Origin: Aedes albopictus
Taxonomy: Eukaryota > Arthropoda > Insecta > Diptera > Culicidae
DNA: 64,000 nucleotides
Assembly: GCF_035046485.1 (NCBI RefSeq)
Contig: NC_085137.1
Span: 134,730,703 to 134,794,702, forward strand
Direction of reading: 5' to 3'
Shown here piece after piece: positions 24,462-37,394 of the stretch. The position numbers were made by a program, and so were the translations under genes. The stretch's first letter is position 1. The number at the start of each line of letters is the position of its first letter. The notes beneath the pieces were generated by a model. It searched no databases, was not told the origin of the DNA, and was given only the letters and a program-made list of their open reading frames with translations.

Positions 24462-26312
24462 TACCTTACCTTACCGATCAGGCTAAGGCCACGTATATAA
24501 TAGCCGCCTCCATTCCACTCGGTCCATGGCTGTTTGGGTCCGCAGGGTCCGCAGATCGTCCCCCACTAGGTCGACCCACCTAGCTCGCTGCGCTCCACGT
24601 CTTCTTGTACCGGTCGGATGACTCTCGAGAACCATTTTAGTCGGGTTGCTATCCGACATCCTGATGACGTGACCCGCCCACCGTAGCCTCCCGATTTTCG
24701 CGGTATGGACGATGGTTGGTTCTCCCAGCAGCTGATGCAGCTCGTGGTTCATTCGCCTTCTCCAAGTCCCGTCTTCCATCTGCACTCCGCCGTAGATGGT
24801 ACGCAACACCTTCCATTCGAAAACTCCAAGGGCGCGTTGGTCCTCTGCACGTAGGGTCCATGTTTCGTGCCCATAGAGGACGACCGGTCTAATCAGCGTT
24901 TTGTAGATGGTTAACTTCGTGTTACGGCGAACTTTATTCGGTCGTAGAGTTCTGCGGAGTCCAAAGTAAGCACGATTTCCTGCCACAATGCGCCTCTGAA
25001 TTTCTCTGCTGGTGTCGTTGTCGGCGGTCACCAGTGAGCCCAAGTATTCCTCAACCGCCTCGATTTCATCACCGTCGATATAAACTCGGGGTGGCGGGCG
25101 CGCTGATTCCTCCCTGGAGCCCTTTGCCATCATGTACTTTGTCTTCGACACATTAATGGCTAATCCGATTCGTCTGGCTTCACTCTTTAGTCGGATGTAC
25201 GTTTCCGCCATCGTCTCAAATTTACGAGCAATAATATCAATATCATCGGCGAAACCAAGCAGCTGAACTCATATGCCGATTTAAAATCGATGAACAAGTG
25301 ATGTGTAGGCACGTTGTATTCGCGGCATTTCTGCAACACCTGGCGGATGGCGAACATCTGGTCCGTTGTAGCGCGTTCACCCATGAATCCAGCCTGATAT
25401 TGGCTCACGAACTCTCTTGCAAATTGCAAGTTGCAATCGGTGATAGACGGCGGCATAAAATTTGAGAGAGTATCTTGTAGGCAGCGCTCAGTGGTGTGAT
25501 CGCGCGGTAGTTCTCGCAATCCAACTTGTCGCCCTTTTTGTAGATGGGACACACGATACCTTCCATCCATTCCTCCGGTAATACTTCCTCCTCCCAAATC
25601 TTGGTAATGGCCCAGTGTAGTGCTCTCACCACAGTGCTTCTCCACCGTATTTTAGAAGCTTGCTTGGTAGTTGATCTGCTCCAGCGGCTTTGTTGTTTTT
25701 CAACCGGCCAACCTCCTCCTCAATCTCTTGGAGGTCAGGGGCCGAAAGTCTTTCCTCCTGTGCGCATACTCCTAAATCTGTTACCACGCCACCTTCGGTA
25801 CTTGCAACGTCGCCATTGAGGTGCTCATCGTAATGTTGCTGCCACCTGTCGATCACCTCACGCTCGCTCGTGAGAATATTCCCGTAATTATCTCGGCACA
25901 TGTCGACTTGTGGCACAAAGCCTCTGCGCGAGCGGATCAGCTTCTCGTAGAACTTTCGTGTGTCCTTAGCGCGGTACAGCTCTTCCATCGCTTCGCGATC
26001 TCGATCTTCCTGCTGGCGCTTCTTCATCCGGAAGACTGAGTTCTGCCTGTTCCGCTCCTGTCTGTAACGTGCCTCATTCGATCTCGTACGGTTTTGCAGC
26101 ATTCTCGCCCATGCTGCATTCTTCTCGTTTTTCAACCGTTCACATTCGCCGTCGTACCAGTCGTTTCTGTGATTCGGAGTCGCGAAGCCTAGTGCTAGTG
26201 CTGTAGCCGAGGTACTACCTATGGCGGATCGGATGTCCCTCCAGCCATCTACAAGTGTAGCTGCGCCAAGCTGTTCTTCCGTTGGTAGGGCCACTGCTAA
26301 CTGCTGCGGGCC
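24462..26312 (-). mobile_element. Non-LTR retrotransposon remnant (RTE/Jockey-type reverse transcriptase), 5' truncated
   Basis: Flanked by a 9-bp duplication GGAACTCCT (24453-24461 and 26313-26321); the 3' end has a short GGTAA tandem tail. The coding order on the minus strand is: linker and RT N-terminus (26294-25626, ending [16 protein letters not shown]), fingers (25632-25405, [18 protein letters not shown]), palm start (around 25400-25280, GFMGERATTDQ and FIDFKSAYE), the FADDIDII catalytic motif (around 25250-25230), then thumb and C-terminus (25211-24483, with RWAGHVIRM). Several frameshifts and an internal deletion of about 100 residues between FIDFKSAYE and FADD make it inactive. The clade is not certain from sequence alone. 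Confidence 0.88.
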
Positions 26313-26592
26313 GGAACTCCTAAAGAAAACATTATGGAATATTCATAAAAAAGTAATAAAGTGATTTCTTAGTTTCTTATAGTCTCTCCCAGAAGATGTT
26401 TGGTAAATTCGCAAAAACTTCGGGTCAAAACAGAATGCCCAGAATAAAGAAAAACCTTCTAGATGGTCTTCTGGTGGAATATGCAGAAAGATTACTCATG
26501 AAAGAAATTTGGAAACAACATTTCTGGGGAAATCTCTGATAACTTCCAGCGAAAACCGGAGAGTTTTTTATGGTCGTTCTTAAGTTATTTCA
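26313..26592. repeat. 12-mer-related degenerate DNA
   Basis: The site into which the LINE inserted. It contains AGAAGATGTTTGG / GGAATATGCAG-like relics of the 12-mer repeat. No gene. Confidence 0.4.
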
Positions 26593-26819
26593 ATGGAAAT
26601 ATTCTCCGTGCAGTTGAAACCCGAAATTATCGACTAGCGAAGTTGGATTTTTCTCCAAATCCGTGCGTCGAACCTAACTTCGGAAGTGGTGCGCTGTATA
26701 GCTACTACTACTATACAGCGCACCACTTCCGAAGTTTCGCCTGACTCACGGATTTGGAAAAAACCCCAACTTCGCTAGTCGAAAACTCCGATTTTCAACT
26801 AAATTGAGAATATTTCATG
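26593..26819. mobile_element. Hairpin MITE (~225 bp)
   Basis: Arms ATGGAAATATTCTC...CGAAGTTGG...CCAAATCCGTG mirrored to GAATATTTCAT at the right end. The central palindrome is around CTATACAGCGCACC. Arms about 100 bp. Confidence 0.8.
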
Positions 26820-28484
26820 ATTCTGTGGCGAATTATATGGCAGAGTGAATGACTACTGCCAGAAGATAGACAGGTTTCTAAGGCTGAAATCGTAAATTAC
26901 ATATTATGCATATTATTATATCCTCCATCATTTCTTCGTGTTTTTCACCAGGAATTTCTGCTTCACCAAAAAGAGATTTTCTTGGCAATTCAATCCGACT
27001 TTAAAAAAAAAATGTCGTCAAAAAATAAATTATATTATGTATTTAGCATATTGAGTAAATGTCTTGTCATGGAGCAATGACAGTTTAAGTGAACATGCTG
27101 TTGGAAAGCCTGGCTACGACAAATAAAAATATTTATATATTCATATAATAATTTTTGCTATTTCTCATCGTAATAGGCTGGTTTACTGCCTATGATCGCA
27201 TAATTGTCCCATATGAATAGGAAACCCAGAAAATATGGGACTGATATGCGATCATGGGTAGTTTACCTCACGCAAATCTGACAGGAAAAGGCCTACTTTC
27301 CCACACCAAATTAGCAGTGCTGTAATGGTTCATTACAGCACTGATTTGTGTTGCGTAATGAATCATTACAGCATTGTTTTCTGTTTTGATCAACATCTTG
27401 ATGCTTTCTGGACGCAGGTTTGAAAAATTGTGACAACTGCACAGTATAACCTATGCTATGATCAGAGTTTCTTACACATGGCTATTAATATCAGCGTGCA
27501 GTTTGATGAAAACGTTTTGTTAAAAACTATTCTCGAGTGATGATTTATGAAATTGTTAAAAACGTTGTACGCAACTCAGTGCAGAACTTGATTTTTACAG
27601 CACTCGTCGTAATTATCCAACTCGGCAAGCCTCGTTGGATAAATGTGCGACTCGTGCTGTAAAAATCTTCATTCTGCATCTTGTTGCGTAAACTACTATT
27701 ACACTGTTTTTCATCTGTTCAATTTTAAACGACATCTGAAAGTTATTCTAGTACCTAGGCGAGCTCTCTTTAGATTTTTAGAATTATGTTCTGAATTCTG
27801 AGCGATAAAAATCCTATAAAACACAAAAAAACAATAACTTTATTACAAAAAAGTGCTCGGTGTATTCCAAGACGAAGTCCAGGACAATGTCTAGGAAAAT
27901 TAGCCTCTTTGAGTTTTTGATAAAGTCCCTGAGAAATTCGGTAGGATTCTGATAAAATTTTTGATCGATTTCTTGAATGAATTGCTTCAAGAAATTCTTG
28001 CGAAAACTATGAAAATCTGACTGAGCAGTTTTGGTGAAATGCCTAGGTAATTTAAAAACAATTCGTAAAAACATATGGAAGAGTACCTAAAGGGATTCCA
28101 TGAGTAATAACTGTAGAAACTTCTTATTAGTTTCTGGTGGAATTCCTCACAGCACGCCTAGTGGAGCTCATAAAGTAGTTATATCTCTTCACTGAATCGA
28201 ACGCTGATTAGACTATTTAAAACGACGATGGACGATGTAAAAACTACTTAAGGTGCGATCTGTCTTTCTTAGTTTCGCAACCTCTCCTTACGCCAGGAAG
28301 TGTCATCGGTGACCACGCAAAGAACTCACAACACGCAGTCAGATGCTTTACCCTTCCAGGAACTACCTATATTTTACGCTACATGTACTGAAACTTTCAG
28401 CGAATAAGATACGAAGAATTATGGGGATCTTTTCAAACCTTGTGTAGCTTGCTCCATGTTACCACATCTGTCGATGCTCATCCA
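26820..28484. other. Intergenic, with small palindromes
   Basis: AT-rich stretch between the LINE and the SART1 3' end. A palindrome lies at about 27185-27272 (CTATGATCGCA / TGCGATCATGG), a GTAATGNTTCATTACAGCA repeat at about 27320-27375, and a hairpin at 27564-27693 (TTTTTACAGCAC / GTGCTGTAAAAA). A minus-strand AATAAA lies at 27839-27844, about 640 bp past the SART1 stop. No coding gene found. Confidence 0.5.
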
Positions 28485-31400
28485 CTAACGTTTATGCTTC
28501 ACAATGCTCGTATTCTGCTTGCTCCCGCTGAGCACCACAAACGCCGACTGCGTTTCCTTCTGCTTCTGCTGAAGCATGTTCAACGTTCCCAGCGGCGTGT
28601 CGGTCGAACTCATCTTCTTCATCAACTGTTAGGGGGGGGGGAAGAAAGAAAAGTTTGTGATTAGTTCCCAAATGAAAATCAAGCATCAATTAGTTTGAGA
28701 AACTTACCCCTTCCTGTTCGTTCTTCTTGAGACGTTTCTCGACCTTGTTCTTACCCGGCCCCTTGCCGTGGAACTTGTGCGACAGATACCGGAAGGCCTC
28801 CTTCGGCGTCAACAGGTGCCCATTGTCGTCGATGTATTCCAGCTTGACGTTCGGTTTGAAGGTGTCCTTCTCCTTGAAGTCCATGATGGGTCCGCTGAAA
28901 CGGTCCCGCCGCGAGTACTTGTCCTCGTCGCCGTAGTTCTTGTCCTCGATGGAGTAGTTCTGCGCCTGGAGGTGGGCAAATCGGGCGTTGCTCGGTCGAT
29001 TGGATTCCTCTCTTTCGAGATAGCCTTTGGACTGTGCCAGTTGGAGGGCGCCAGCTACGCTGGAAGCCACGTCCGGTTCTTCGTCCAGAATGGCGATGTC
29101 ATCCACGGGAGCGATTGTGCCGCCCAGGTCTTCCTGTTCCTGTTCGGTGTTGACCGAGTTCCACGTTCCAGCCGCGTCATGGTCATCCATTTCGTCCGGT
29201 TCCCGATCGCTACCCTGTTCAAAGTCCATCATGTCGTTAACGTCTTCGTCGCGGTTTCCAGCCAACCCATAGGTCGGGATGTCTCCGAGGGTTCGACAGA
29301 ATTCGGCCGTGGCGTTCAGCAAAATCGCCCCGTCTCGTGTTCGGGTGTCGTAGTTGGATTCCTCTTCGTCGGAATCCATTTCTGCTTTGATCTCCTGCTT
29401 GACCTGATCCGGATCGATCGGCAGGGCTTTAGTGATGATGGCTTCTTTCTGCTTGAGCCGGCGAGCCTTCGAGAGAACCGCCTGCAAATCTTCGTCGTCT
29501 TCTTCGATTCTGACGTTAGAAAGATCTTCCTGAGGAACGGCTGTATCATCTGTTAGGAGCAGATCTTTTCTTCTATTTCGAAACTGTGATTCTGTTTCAG
29601 TGGATGTTGGCGCCGGACGACGAGAAGACCGCGAACCTAGGTCCTGACTGGATGAAGCTTCCGGAATGGAGTTCAGTAAATCGTCCGCCTTCAGCTTTTG
29701 TCGGATTTTCCTGACCTTCTTCTTGGGTTTTTTGAAGGACGCCATCTCAGTTTCCGTGAAGAACTCTGACGCCAGCGTGAGGGGAAGGGTGTCTAACGCT
29801 TCCAACTTCTTGTTCTGCAGCTTGGCTCTTATCTCCATTTGCTTTCGCTTTTCGAAAGCTTCGTGCTCTGCATTGGAACCTATTGTAAAGCTGGACTTCT
29901 TCTGTCCACCGATTTCTTCGTTGTATTTTCCAAGAACGTCTCTCTCCTTTGGCATTCCGAACTCATCCACGTCATCCTGGCTGTACACATCGTATCCGTA
30001 GCTATTCGGATTTTGCTTCCTATTCTCCACGTTCTTCTTGTAACGTTCGTCATCAACCATGTTCACGTTGACTAACGTATCTCCTGCTTCCTCATCCAGA
30101 ACGTCTGCATCCTTTAGCGTCAAAATAACGTGCCGACCTTCTGTGAATGATTCTACGTCATGCTCCACCCTCAGTCCTCTCAAATCACGGTCCTTGTACG
30201 CCTCTCGTCTCGATTCACGAACTTCCTGATCGACCAAATCACCCACCCCGAATTCTTCGTCCAACTGGTCTAGTAGCTTCGCCCTCTGCTCAGCCTCCTG
30301 CTTAAGCCTGTGCTTGTCCCTCGTCCTTATAGCCCAACTCTTCAAGTCGTCCATTTCTTCATCCTCCCCGAGGGTCTGAACTTTCTTCAGCTTGTCTTCG
30401 ATGGCACGCTTCTCCTTGCGTTCCTTCAACTTCTCGCGGATCTTCTCCTCCTTAGTTTTCGCCGTCAAGCTCGACGCCGGTTTGTGATAGAACTCCCCCA
30501 AATCGTCCTTGATCTTTTCGTATGCCTTTCCTGTTTTCGCATCTTTCGGTGCATCATCATCTCTTTGAGACGAACTCACAGTCGCAGCAGAAGCGCCGGA
30601 CGATGGACCGACTTCCAGCGGCTTCAATCCGAGCTTAGCCCGAAGTTTGTTGGTTTCCTCAATGGACAGAACATCCCCTGCTCCATTGGACGGAATAGGC
30701 GACGGTGACCTCAACCGAACCGAAGGTGGCGGCGGCGGCGTCGGAGATCGGCGACGAGAAATCTTTGGCGGTGGCGGTGGAGGCGACGGTGATGGGGTCC
30801 TTCTGCGCGCTATCCGCGGGGGCGATGGCGTGCGTCTTCGGGGTGCAGCCACTCTCGGGGGCGACGGCGTGCGTCTTCGGGATGCAACCACCCTCGGAGG
30901 CGAAGGAGATATCCGGAGCGGTGGTTCCGGCGTCGGTGGCCGACGAGTGATCGGAGGCGGTGGCGGCGGAATGGCATCGTCCACGGGAACTTCCACACAA
31001 TCGGAGCCTACATTGAAGGAAAAGTAAACCGTTTAAACGCGGGTCCTATTATACTTACACTCATTGGTAAAGAACTCAGCAGAGAACCTTTGGCCAAAAA
31101 TTACAACTTGTCTTATTCAACAGGGTCCCCTGAAAAGATTTGAAAAGAATTTGCCAGTGATTTTCAGCAAACCCAAACAGGAAGCACAAGAGACGGGAGA
31201 ACACCAAATCGCTTTCTAATGGATGTTCTTCCACCTCCAACAACGTACTCCCCGCATACACTCCCTCAATCAACTAAAAACTACTTACTGTCGCTGTCAT
31301 CGTCCACCTCGACGTACTCCCGCTCTCTGCGACTCTTGTGCCTTCTGCTAGATCCCGCTACTTCTAGTTCCCCATTGCCTTCGACATATTTTCTAATCTT

Positions 31401-31619
31401 CCGGTGCTTCTGTTCGCTTCGGTCCCGCTTGTGTTTCTTATGCCGATGACCCTTCTCTCCGCCACCGGCTACGTCCTTCCTTGCACGGTCATAAACGTCC
31501 ACCTCCCTGATGTCGCCCTCCACCGAATAGGAACGGCTGCGCTTCTCGTGCGGAGAACGGCTTCGCGAACGTCGTTTATGCTTCTTGGACTCCTTTTTGT
31601 GCTTTTTGGAGGAACCCAT
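28485..31619 (-). CDS. SART1: SART1 / Snu66, U4/U6.U5 tri-snRNP-associated protein 1
   Basis: Three exons on the minus strand: 31619-31289, 31007-28708, 28625-28485; 2772 nt, 923 residues, all junctions GT-AG and in frame. It is a nuclear pre-mRNA splicing factor that helps assemble the tri-snRNP. The start [10 protein letters not shown] matches the animal family. Residues 1-110 are Lys/Arg/Ser-rich; about 115-220 are Pro-rich with repeated RRTPSPP units (an insect expansion; human SART1 is 800 residues). Conserved family blocks follow: [19 protein letters not shown] (about 225), [42 protein letters not shown] (about 679), [40 protein letters not shown] (about 850), and MSSTDTPLG in the last exon. 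The last exon is too short to show as an independent frame but matches the family end. No lesion seen. Confidence 0.97.
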
Positions 31620-32013
31620 CGTAAAATGGTTCCTAAATCAACGGTTTTCAACAGAAATTTCACCAAAATTGTTCCAAAATTTACTTTTTTTCCACAACAA
31701 GAACCTGAAACGAGGAAACGTTTACAAACATTTTGACATTTATATGTCCGGGCTACCAGTAAACTGTTATACAAATTTCGAAGTTTGGCATTGCAAAGGC
31801 ACAGCTCTAATGTGTTATATACACGGAAAAACCAGATTAACAAAAATTACGTCAAAAGAACGCAAAAATAAGTAAATCGCTGAACTTTTTACCTAGCGGT
31901 GGGTAGTTTCCTCGCTCTCCCACATGTAATGTTTTCAAAAACAAAGCTATAAGCATCGACCTAGTCGATAATGTCCGTGTGAGAGGCCAAATTAAAATTT
32001 TTGCTGTTCACTA
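31620..32013 (-). promoter_or_regulatory. Upstream region of SART1
   Basis: AT-rich 5' flank with no certain TATA box. It probably includes the 5' leader and core promoter by position only. Confidence 0.3.
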
Positions 32014-32122
32014 CAGTCCCGAATCGCTGGTTGGGTCGCCAGACGCCAAACTCGTTTTGACATTGACAGTCAATCGTCGATACAACCCATCTAACGAACA
32101 CTCAACGAACGAATCGGCACTG
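32014..32122. mobile_element. Short TA-flanked MITE (109 bp)
   Basis: TA|CAGTCCCGAATCG on the left and CGAATCGGCACTG|TA on the right. A related GCTGGTTGGG core recurs near 32890 and 33660. Confidence 0.55.
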
Positions 32123-32544
32123 TAACTACCTATTCATAGCTTGACGCGATTTAGCCAAAACTCTATAACAAATTTCTGACAAATAAATACCTTTATTTGC
32201 TGATTTTTTTTTTCTAATAATATTCTTTCACCGTATACACCATTGTTGGAAATAGAACTAGGCTAAGCCTCGCCGTTTCCATACCCTGGCACTGACTGAT
32301 ATCGCTACCAGCGCAGTGCCTCTCCTTTATTCAATCTAGGTATATTTAACTTATTTACAATTTATTTCCATCATGTTTACCTACCAGTTGATACCAAGGT
32401 TGATACCTAGCTCCGCTGAGCTGTGTGATGTATCAAAAGAATGTACCTACAATCCAACAGTGTTTATGTTTGGATACCATTCACGGAGAATCTGAAAAAA
32501 TCAACTTACAGTTCTTTTCCATGCGCTCTTATTATTGTGGCCTT

Positions 32545-32791
32545 GGGACAAGACACTGTGTAGGAGAGTGCATTTTTCTTTTCAGAGTTGCTCAGAATTT
32601 CTCAGGATTTCTCCCGTTTTCCTGAGGTGTCGCCTGATACTATCGCAAATTCAAAATAATATTTCCCTATATCCCTATAACCTGCCTGTCGTGCGGTTTT
32701 GGGAATGTTTTTCGACAAATTTGGTCGATCATTAGTAAATAGAGTAACTGGATTGCTCAGAGTTACTCTCGCTTGTACAGTGTCTTGTCCC
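32545..32791. mobile_element. MITE with GGGACAAGACACTGT ends (247 bp)
   Basis: Ends GGGACAAGACACTGTG and complement (ACAGTGTCTTGTCCC). Target duplication not resolved. No coding capacity. Confidence 0.75.
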
Positions 32792-35074
32792 TAGATTGTA
32801 GCCATAGAGTAAATAGCCCAGTTCGACATTGTTTGAGAGCGTCAATCAAAAATTGAGTTTCTTGCTAGTGAGTACAGCAGTATTTATACAGTCATGACCC
32901 GCTGGTTGGGGGCTTAATAGTTGGGTGGCTTTTTAGTTAGGGCTCCGTTAGTTGAGCTGTCAGCCAACTAAAAAGCACCTGGATGTCATGATTCAATGTA
33001 AAACTGAAAATGACAACCAATCTGTAATTCCAAGGGGCGAGCTAATATTGCCCGTTGTGAAGATTTATAGATTCAGACGCAAATAAATGATTAGGCGCAT
33101 TTTCAGCGTAGGTGCGTTAGAAATGTTTGTTTACAATGTAAAACTAGCACCAAATGTGTACCTAACAACACAGCGTAAAATATTCACCAGGACGCTGTCT
33201 GGTTTTATATCTGTGAGCCCACGCAAGAAAAATCCACGCAACTAATTTTCGCGCAGGAGTCTAAACAGGTGGAATCTCCGCAATAAGCTTTTGGTTTTTT
33301 TTTAAACTTTACTGATAATCGAGAAAAATTTCTATTTCATTTTTCTTAAAAAAAAAACTATATGTACTATTACTTCGAAACAAATGCAAAACATCGGCAA
33401 CTATTATTTTGTCGATCATTGAAAGCGTTTTGTGCTTGCATTTTGGTCCAGGTGGTTTCATAAACATCTATATTTTCACTTCACCGACTAAAAATGGGTG
33501 AAAATAATTATTTCTCGCATTGCCCATATATGTATCTTGCAAAACGTATCAGATTTGCTCTAAATGTAAAACAAATTGAAAAATTTTACTTTTTACTTAC
33601 AACCTAAACGTTATTTAAAAAACAATGCGCACGCCCCTTGTGCTGCTGTCACTTCACCCAACTAGCGAATCAAATTCGTTGGTTGGGTGGAGGTTCCCTG
33701 ATAAAAAATATCATAAAAATACGATAAATTTTATTGTTACAACACCATTTTTTCGAAAAATATTCACCATTAAACGTATTGTAATTTACACGGCACACTC
33801 ACCATCATCCCTATTGTTCTATACCATTCGGCGAATGGTAAATGGCACTTTTACAATAAAAAATGGTGGTCGTTATGTATCTTAACCATCAAATTTTGAG
33901 AAAATTTTCATACACTTTTTCGCGGAAAACAATAGAATGTATTGTGTTTTTATGAGACATTTTTAGGGCAATTTTCAAAAGAAAACAATATATCCTAATG
34001 TTTTTTCATTGTTCCTACAATACAAATACAATTGATTGAATGGCGTCAAATAAATCGTTGTTACAATAAAAATACAATAATATTATTACTTGTAAGCAGT
34101 TTTCGCTTTTGAAAATCCATAGAATTTATATTTCCCGCTAACATTTATATCCAGCATTTACGAGCACTAACGGCCGCCAGAATGATATGCACATTTTAGG
34201 ATAAGAATCAAACACTCTGATGTCTGTCTGGTATGTATTGCTTGGCAGCTGTTGATATGATCTAGATAGCTATCTTCAATCTTTTCAAATAACTGCCAAA
34301 TATCACAAGTCAGTCCTCAGGTCGTATGATCCATACCATAAATCGTTCACAATTCATGTGGCCATCAGTATCTGTAAATGCTGGAGAAAAATGTTACCGA
34401 GAATTATGAATTCTTTGGTTTTTCAAAGGCGAAATCTGTTTACATAACAACAAATATTATTGCATGTTTATTTTAACATCGGTTCAATTGACCCCATTAA
34501 ACTAATTGTATTTGTATTGTTATCAATGGTAGTTTACTATTTACTAGATTCCTTTAATTTATTGGAAAACATTATAAAAATCATGGTTCATCTTTTTCTT
34601 GTCGTAACATCCTCACTTGGCTAAAACCTGCTTTTCAGCTAGTTTGCTATAAGTACATACTTCCTCCGTTATTCATTGAGAGCTTCCTCTGCCAACACGG
34701 CTTGACGTCTGTCAGTCGTTGAAGCGTTGAAGCGAATAACATTCGATAACCGAAACATCTACTGTACTCAAATTTAAAACGAAAACTATAAAAAATATGT
34801 CAAGTGATTTTGTATTTGATTATACAAACATGATCCAAGCAACAATAATATTTATTGTTATTTATTTGTTACGAATTTTTTTAAGTGTAATTGAGAAATA
34901 AACTCTTTTTTTTAATAAAAAGTCCATGAGAACTTTGCAGGCACTTTTGCAACTATATAAAACAACATAAATTAATTTTTACTGCTAGTAACTTTAAATT
35001 ATTATAGAACTATTGAAAAACAATCGAATCAATTAGTCACTAATAAAGCTAATGTTCACTTATTGTACGAACTA
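32792..35074. other. AT-rich intergenic DNA
   Basis: About 2.3 kb with no gene. It contains GCTGGTTGGG/CCCAACTAGC inverted words (32890-33690) and a degenerate Feilai-like SINE piece at 34594-34702. Confidence 0.5.
34594..34702 (-). mobile_element. Feilai-like SINE fragment
   Basis: Shares TTCTTGTCGTAACATCC, CTGCTTTTCAGCT and GAGAGCTTCCTCTGCCAA with the better copies at 37776 and 49526. Only the 3' half is present and it is diverged. Confidence 0.65.
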
Positions 35075-36075
35075 CACTAAAAATAATCCGCATCTATTTT
35101 GTATATGCAGCGCACATAGATTTTTGCAATCAAGCTTCGCCCATAAATTTTATTGGCTCTGCACATAGAACCAGATTTCTAGCCCCTCTTAGTTTCTACA
35201 TGCAATGCAGATAAATATTAAAGGTCTCTACTTTTTCATTTTATTGGCCAACCTCTTGCATTTTATGTGTGTTCACAAATAAATACTATGGATATTTTTT
35301 TCAGAAATAAAATAATAATTCAGGGTTAATTTTCATGCTAAAAAAGAGTATGTATATATTTTGAACGAAAACAATCGATATTGCTTGGATCATTCCAAAA
35401 GCAATTTTCCGGGTTTCCGACAGAATTAGCAGATCCGGGCCAAGCGAAACAGCAACTTTGGCGGGCGAATGGGCGAGATCTTCAAATACGGTGGATCCAG
35501 AAGTGTGGGGGCTTGCCTCTGGTTGAATTTGGTGAACTTTTGCTCCTAGCGTTTCCGTGGTGCAAACGAGGTGCCGTTTACTGGTACGTTGGACTTCTGC
35601 GTGCTGGAGCTTTTTCCCCGGAAGATCACGGGACGCGAGCGTCACAAAAGCTGACCAGCTTTGATGCGTCGTAAACTCAATCTGTGGAGATATATCGGTT
35701 GTTAAAATGCAAAGGAAAAAGATTAAAATAAGTTACCTTAAGAGAACTGCAGCAATCCGACCGGGACACTTAAAATATCGACCGTTAACTCGGTCAACGT
35801 CAAGAGTCGTTTTTCTTGCTCCACCATTTTTTCTGTTACTGAAGTGTTTTGCATTATCAATCGATACACTCAAAATTTAAATTCAGTTAATATAGGAAGC
35901 AAGTGTATCAGTTTTAGATTTCATAGCTGTACATATAAAAAATATGTGCATCACAATTATATTCAATGCGAACACTTTACAATCTAAATGCCGCACATAA
36001 AATGGGGATTTCTTCAATCAATTCGCTTTTATATGATTTGCGCACATAAAAAATAATGGAGTTTTTATTTGAGTG
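35075..36075. mobile_element. TA-flanked non-autonomous element, CACTAAAA ends (1.0 kb)
   Basis: TA|CACTAAAAATAATCC on the left and TTTTTATTTGAGTG|TA on the right. Subterminal zones repeat GCACATA/GCGCACAT many times. The core (35400-35680) is GC-richer, with opposite-strand frames of 97 and 114 residues that I do not recognise. Same design as the elements at 10864 and 37678. Confidence 0.7.
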
Positions 36076-36590
36076 TATATGGGCTTGATTTCTATTGTAA
36101 AACGTAACAATATATCTACTATGTGTTTTATGGTGAACAATGAAATCAGTCATATGTTAATAATATTTACCATGTAATGAATGGTATTTTTTTATCCAGG
36201 TTGTGGCTCAACGAGCGGGTTCCGACTGTATTTGAGTCACGTGTGTGGCAACCCTAATCCCACCTAATGCATCTGACAGGAGCCAACATCTATCGTGTAT
36301 CCACAATGGAATGCTTTGTGGATACACAAATGTTTACATACAAGATGCTGGATTCTTTAAAATGGCGTCCTCGCACCCTGGTGATTTGAGTAAATATAGA
36401 ACTCAACCAAAATTTCGGCTCGGGTGAAAAAAATAGGTATTAAGCATTCTTTTATTTTTTCACAAGCTGAAATATCCAAAAAATAGGTAAAACCAGTGGA
36501 TATGCCGACTTTTTGTGGGATATTCTGACTTTTTTGGATTGTGAAAAACGAGGGGCGATTCTGTGTATTTTTATGTATTTTTGGTAATAG

Positions 36591-37110
36591 CACAGACAAA
36601 CAGACGTAACACTTCGAACATTTTTCGATTCAAATCATAGTCACGGAAACATATTCGCCCAATGCTAAAATGACTAAGTTTGGCCGACCATCAACTAGGT
36701 GGCGGTAGTGAGCAAACGTCAAACTCGAACAAAAACGATGTGAGCGCCACAGGTGGGTAGTTGGCCAACTATCAAATTTTGAAAAAGATCGTTAAATCGA
36801 AGTACGATGGGAATTATCAGAGTGTTACCAGCGGCGTCATGGTCGCAATTTTTTCCGCAGTCAAGTTCGCAGATTGTGAACAATCCTCGGTACTCACTTT
36901 ACGTAATTTATGTTTAGTCCCTTACTGTCAGAGCTGTCAGATCAGTGTAACACGCTAAATAAAATTTACACAAAAGGCAATTTACACGGAAAAAAATACA
37001 CGGTTATGAATATTTATTGGGTACCGGACTGGTCACCGAAAATTTGATCGTTTTCTTTGGTACATCGAGGTCTTGAAATTAGTCTATGGTGTTACGTCTG
37101 TTTGTCTGTG
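36591..37110. mobile_element. MITE, CACAGACA family, long copy 3 (520 bp)
   Basis: Inverted ends CACAGACAAACAGACGT with an exact 7-bp duplication GTAATAG at 36584-36590 and 37111-37117. The left half matches the 254-bp copy at 12611; the right half (from about 36830) is absent there, so the shorter form is an internal deletion or this one carries extra DNA. Confidence 0.9.
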
Positions 37111-37394
37111 GTAATAGTGTAATATTTTGCACTTTTTGAATTAACTTGTATTGATGTGTATTTTGTGTTTTCAAACCGAATAAAAATGCGTTTTTCGAAT
37201 AAATGCATTTTTTTTATATTTTTCCAATTCCACAGTTTTGTGAATCATTGTTTGTAAACAAGAAGAAATTCCCCAAATTGCAACTAGTGTTTGATCAAAA
37301 ATTTTCGCGAAGTTTTTCTCTTTTGCTTTTCTCTCATGCCGCTTCCAGAACTCCAGAAGTCAGCCTCGAAAGTTGTGATGGTACAATCACAACA

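Noticed and set aside
28768..29556. 262-residue open frame on the plus strand
   Set aside because: It lies antisense to the conserved SART1 coding exon and results from its codon composition.
30647..31027. 126-residue Gly-rich plus frame (GGGGVGDRR...)
   Set aside because: Antisense shadow of the Pro/Arg-rich SART1 region.
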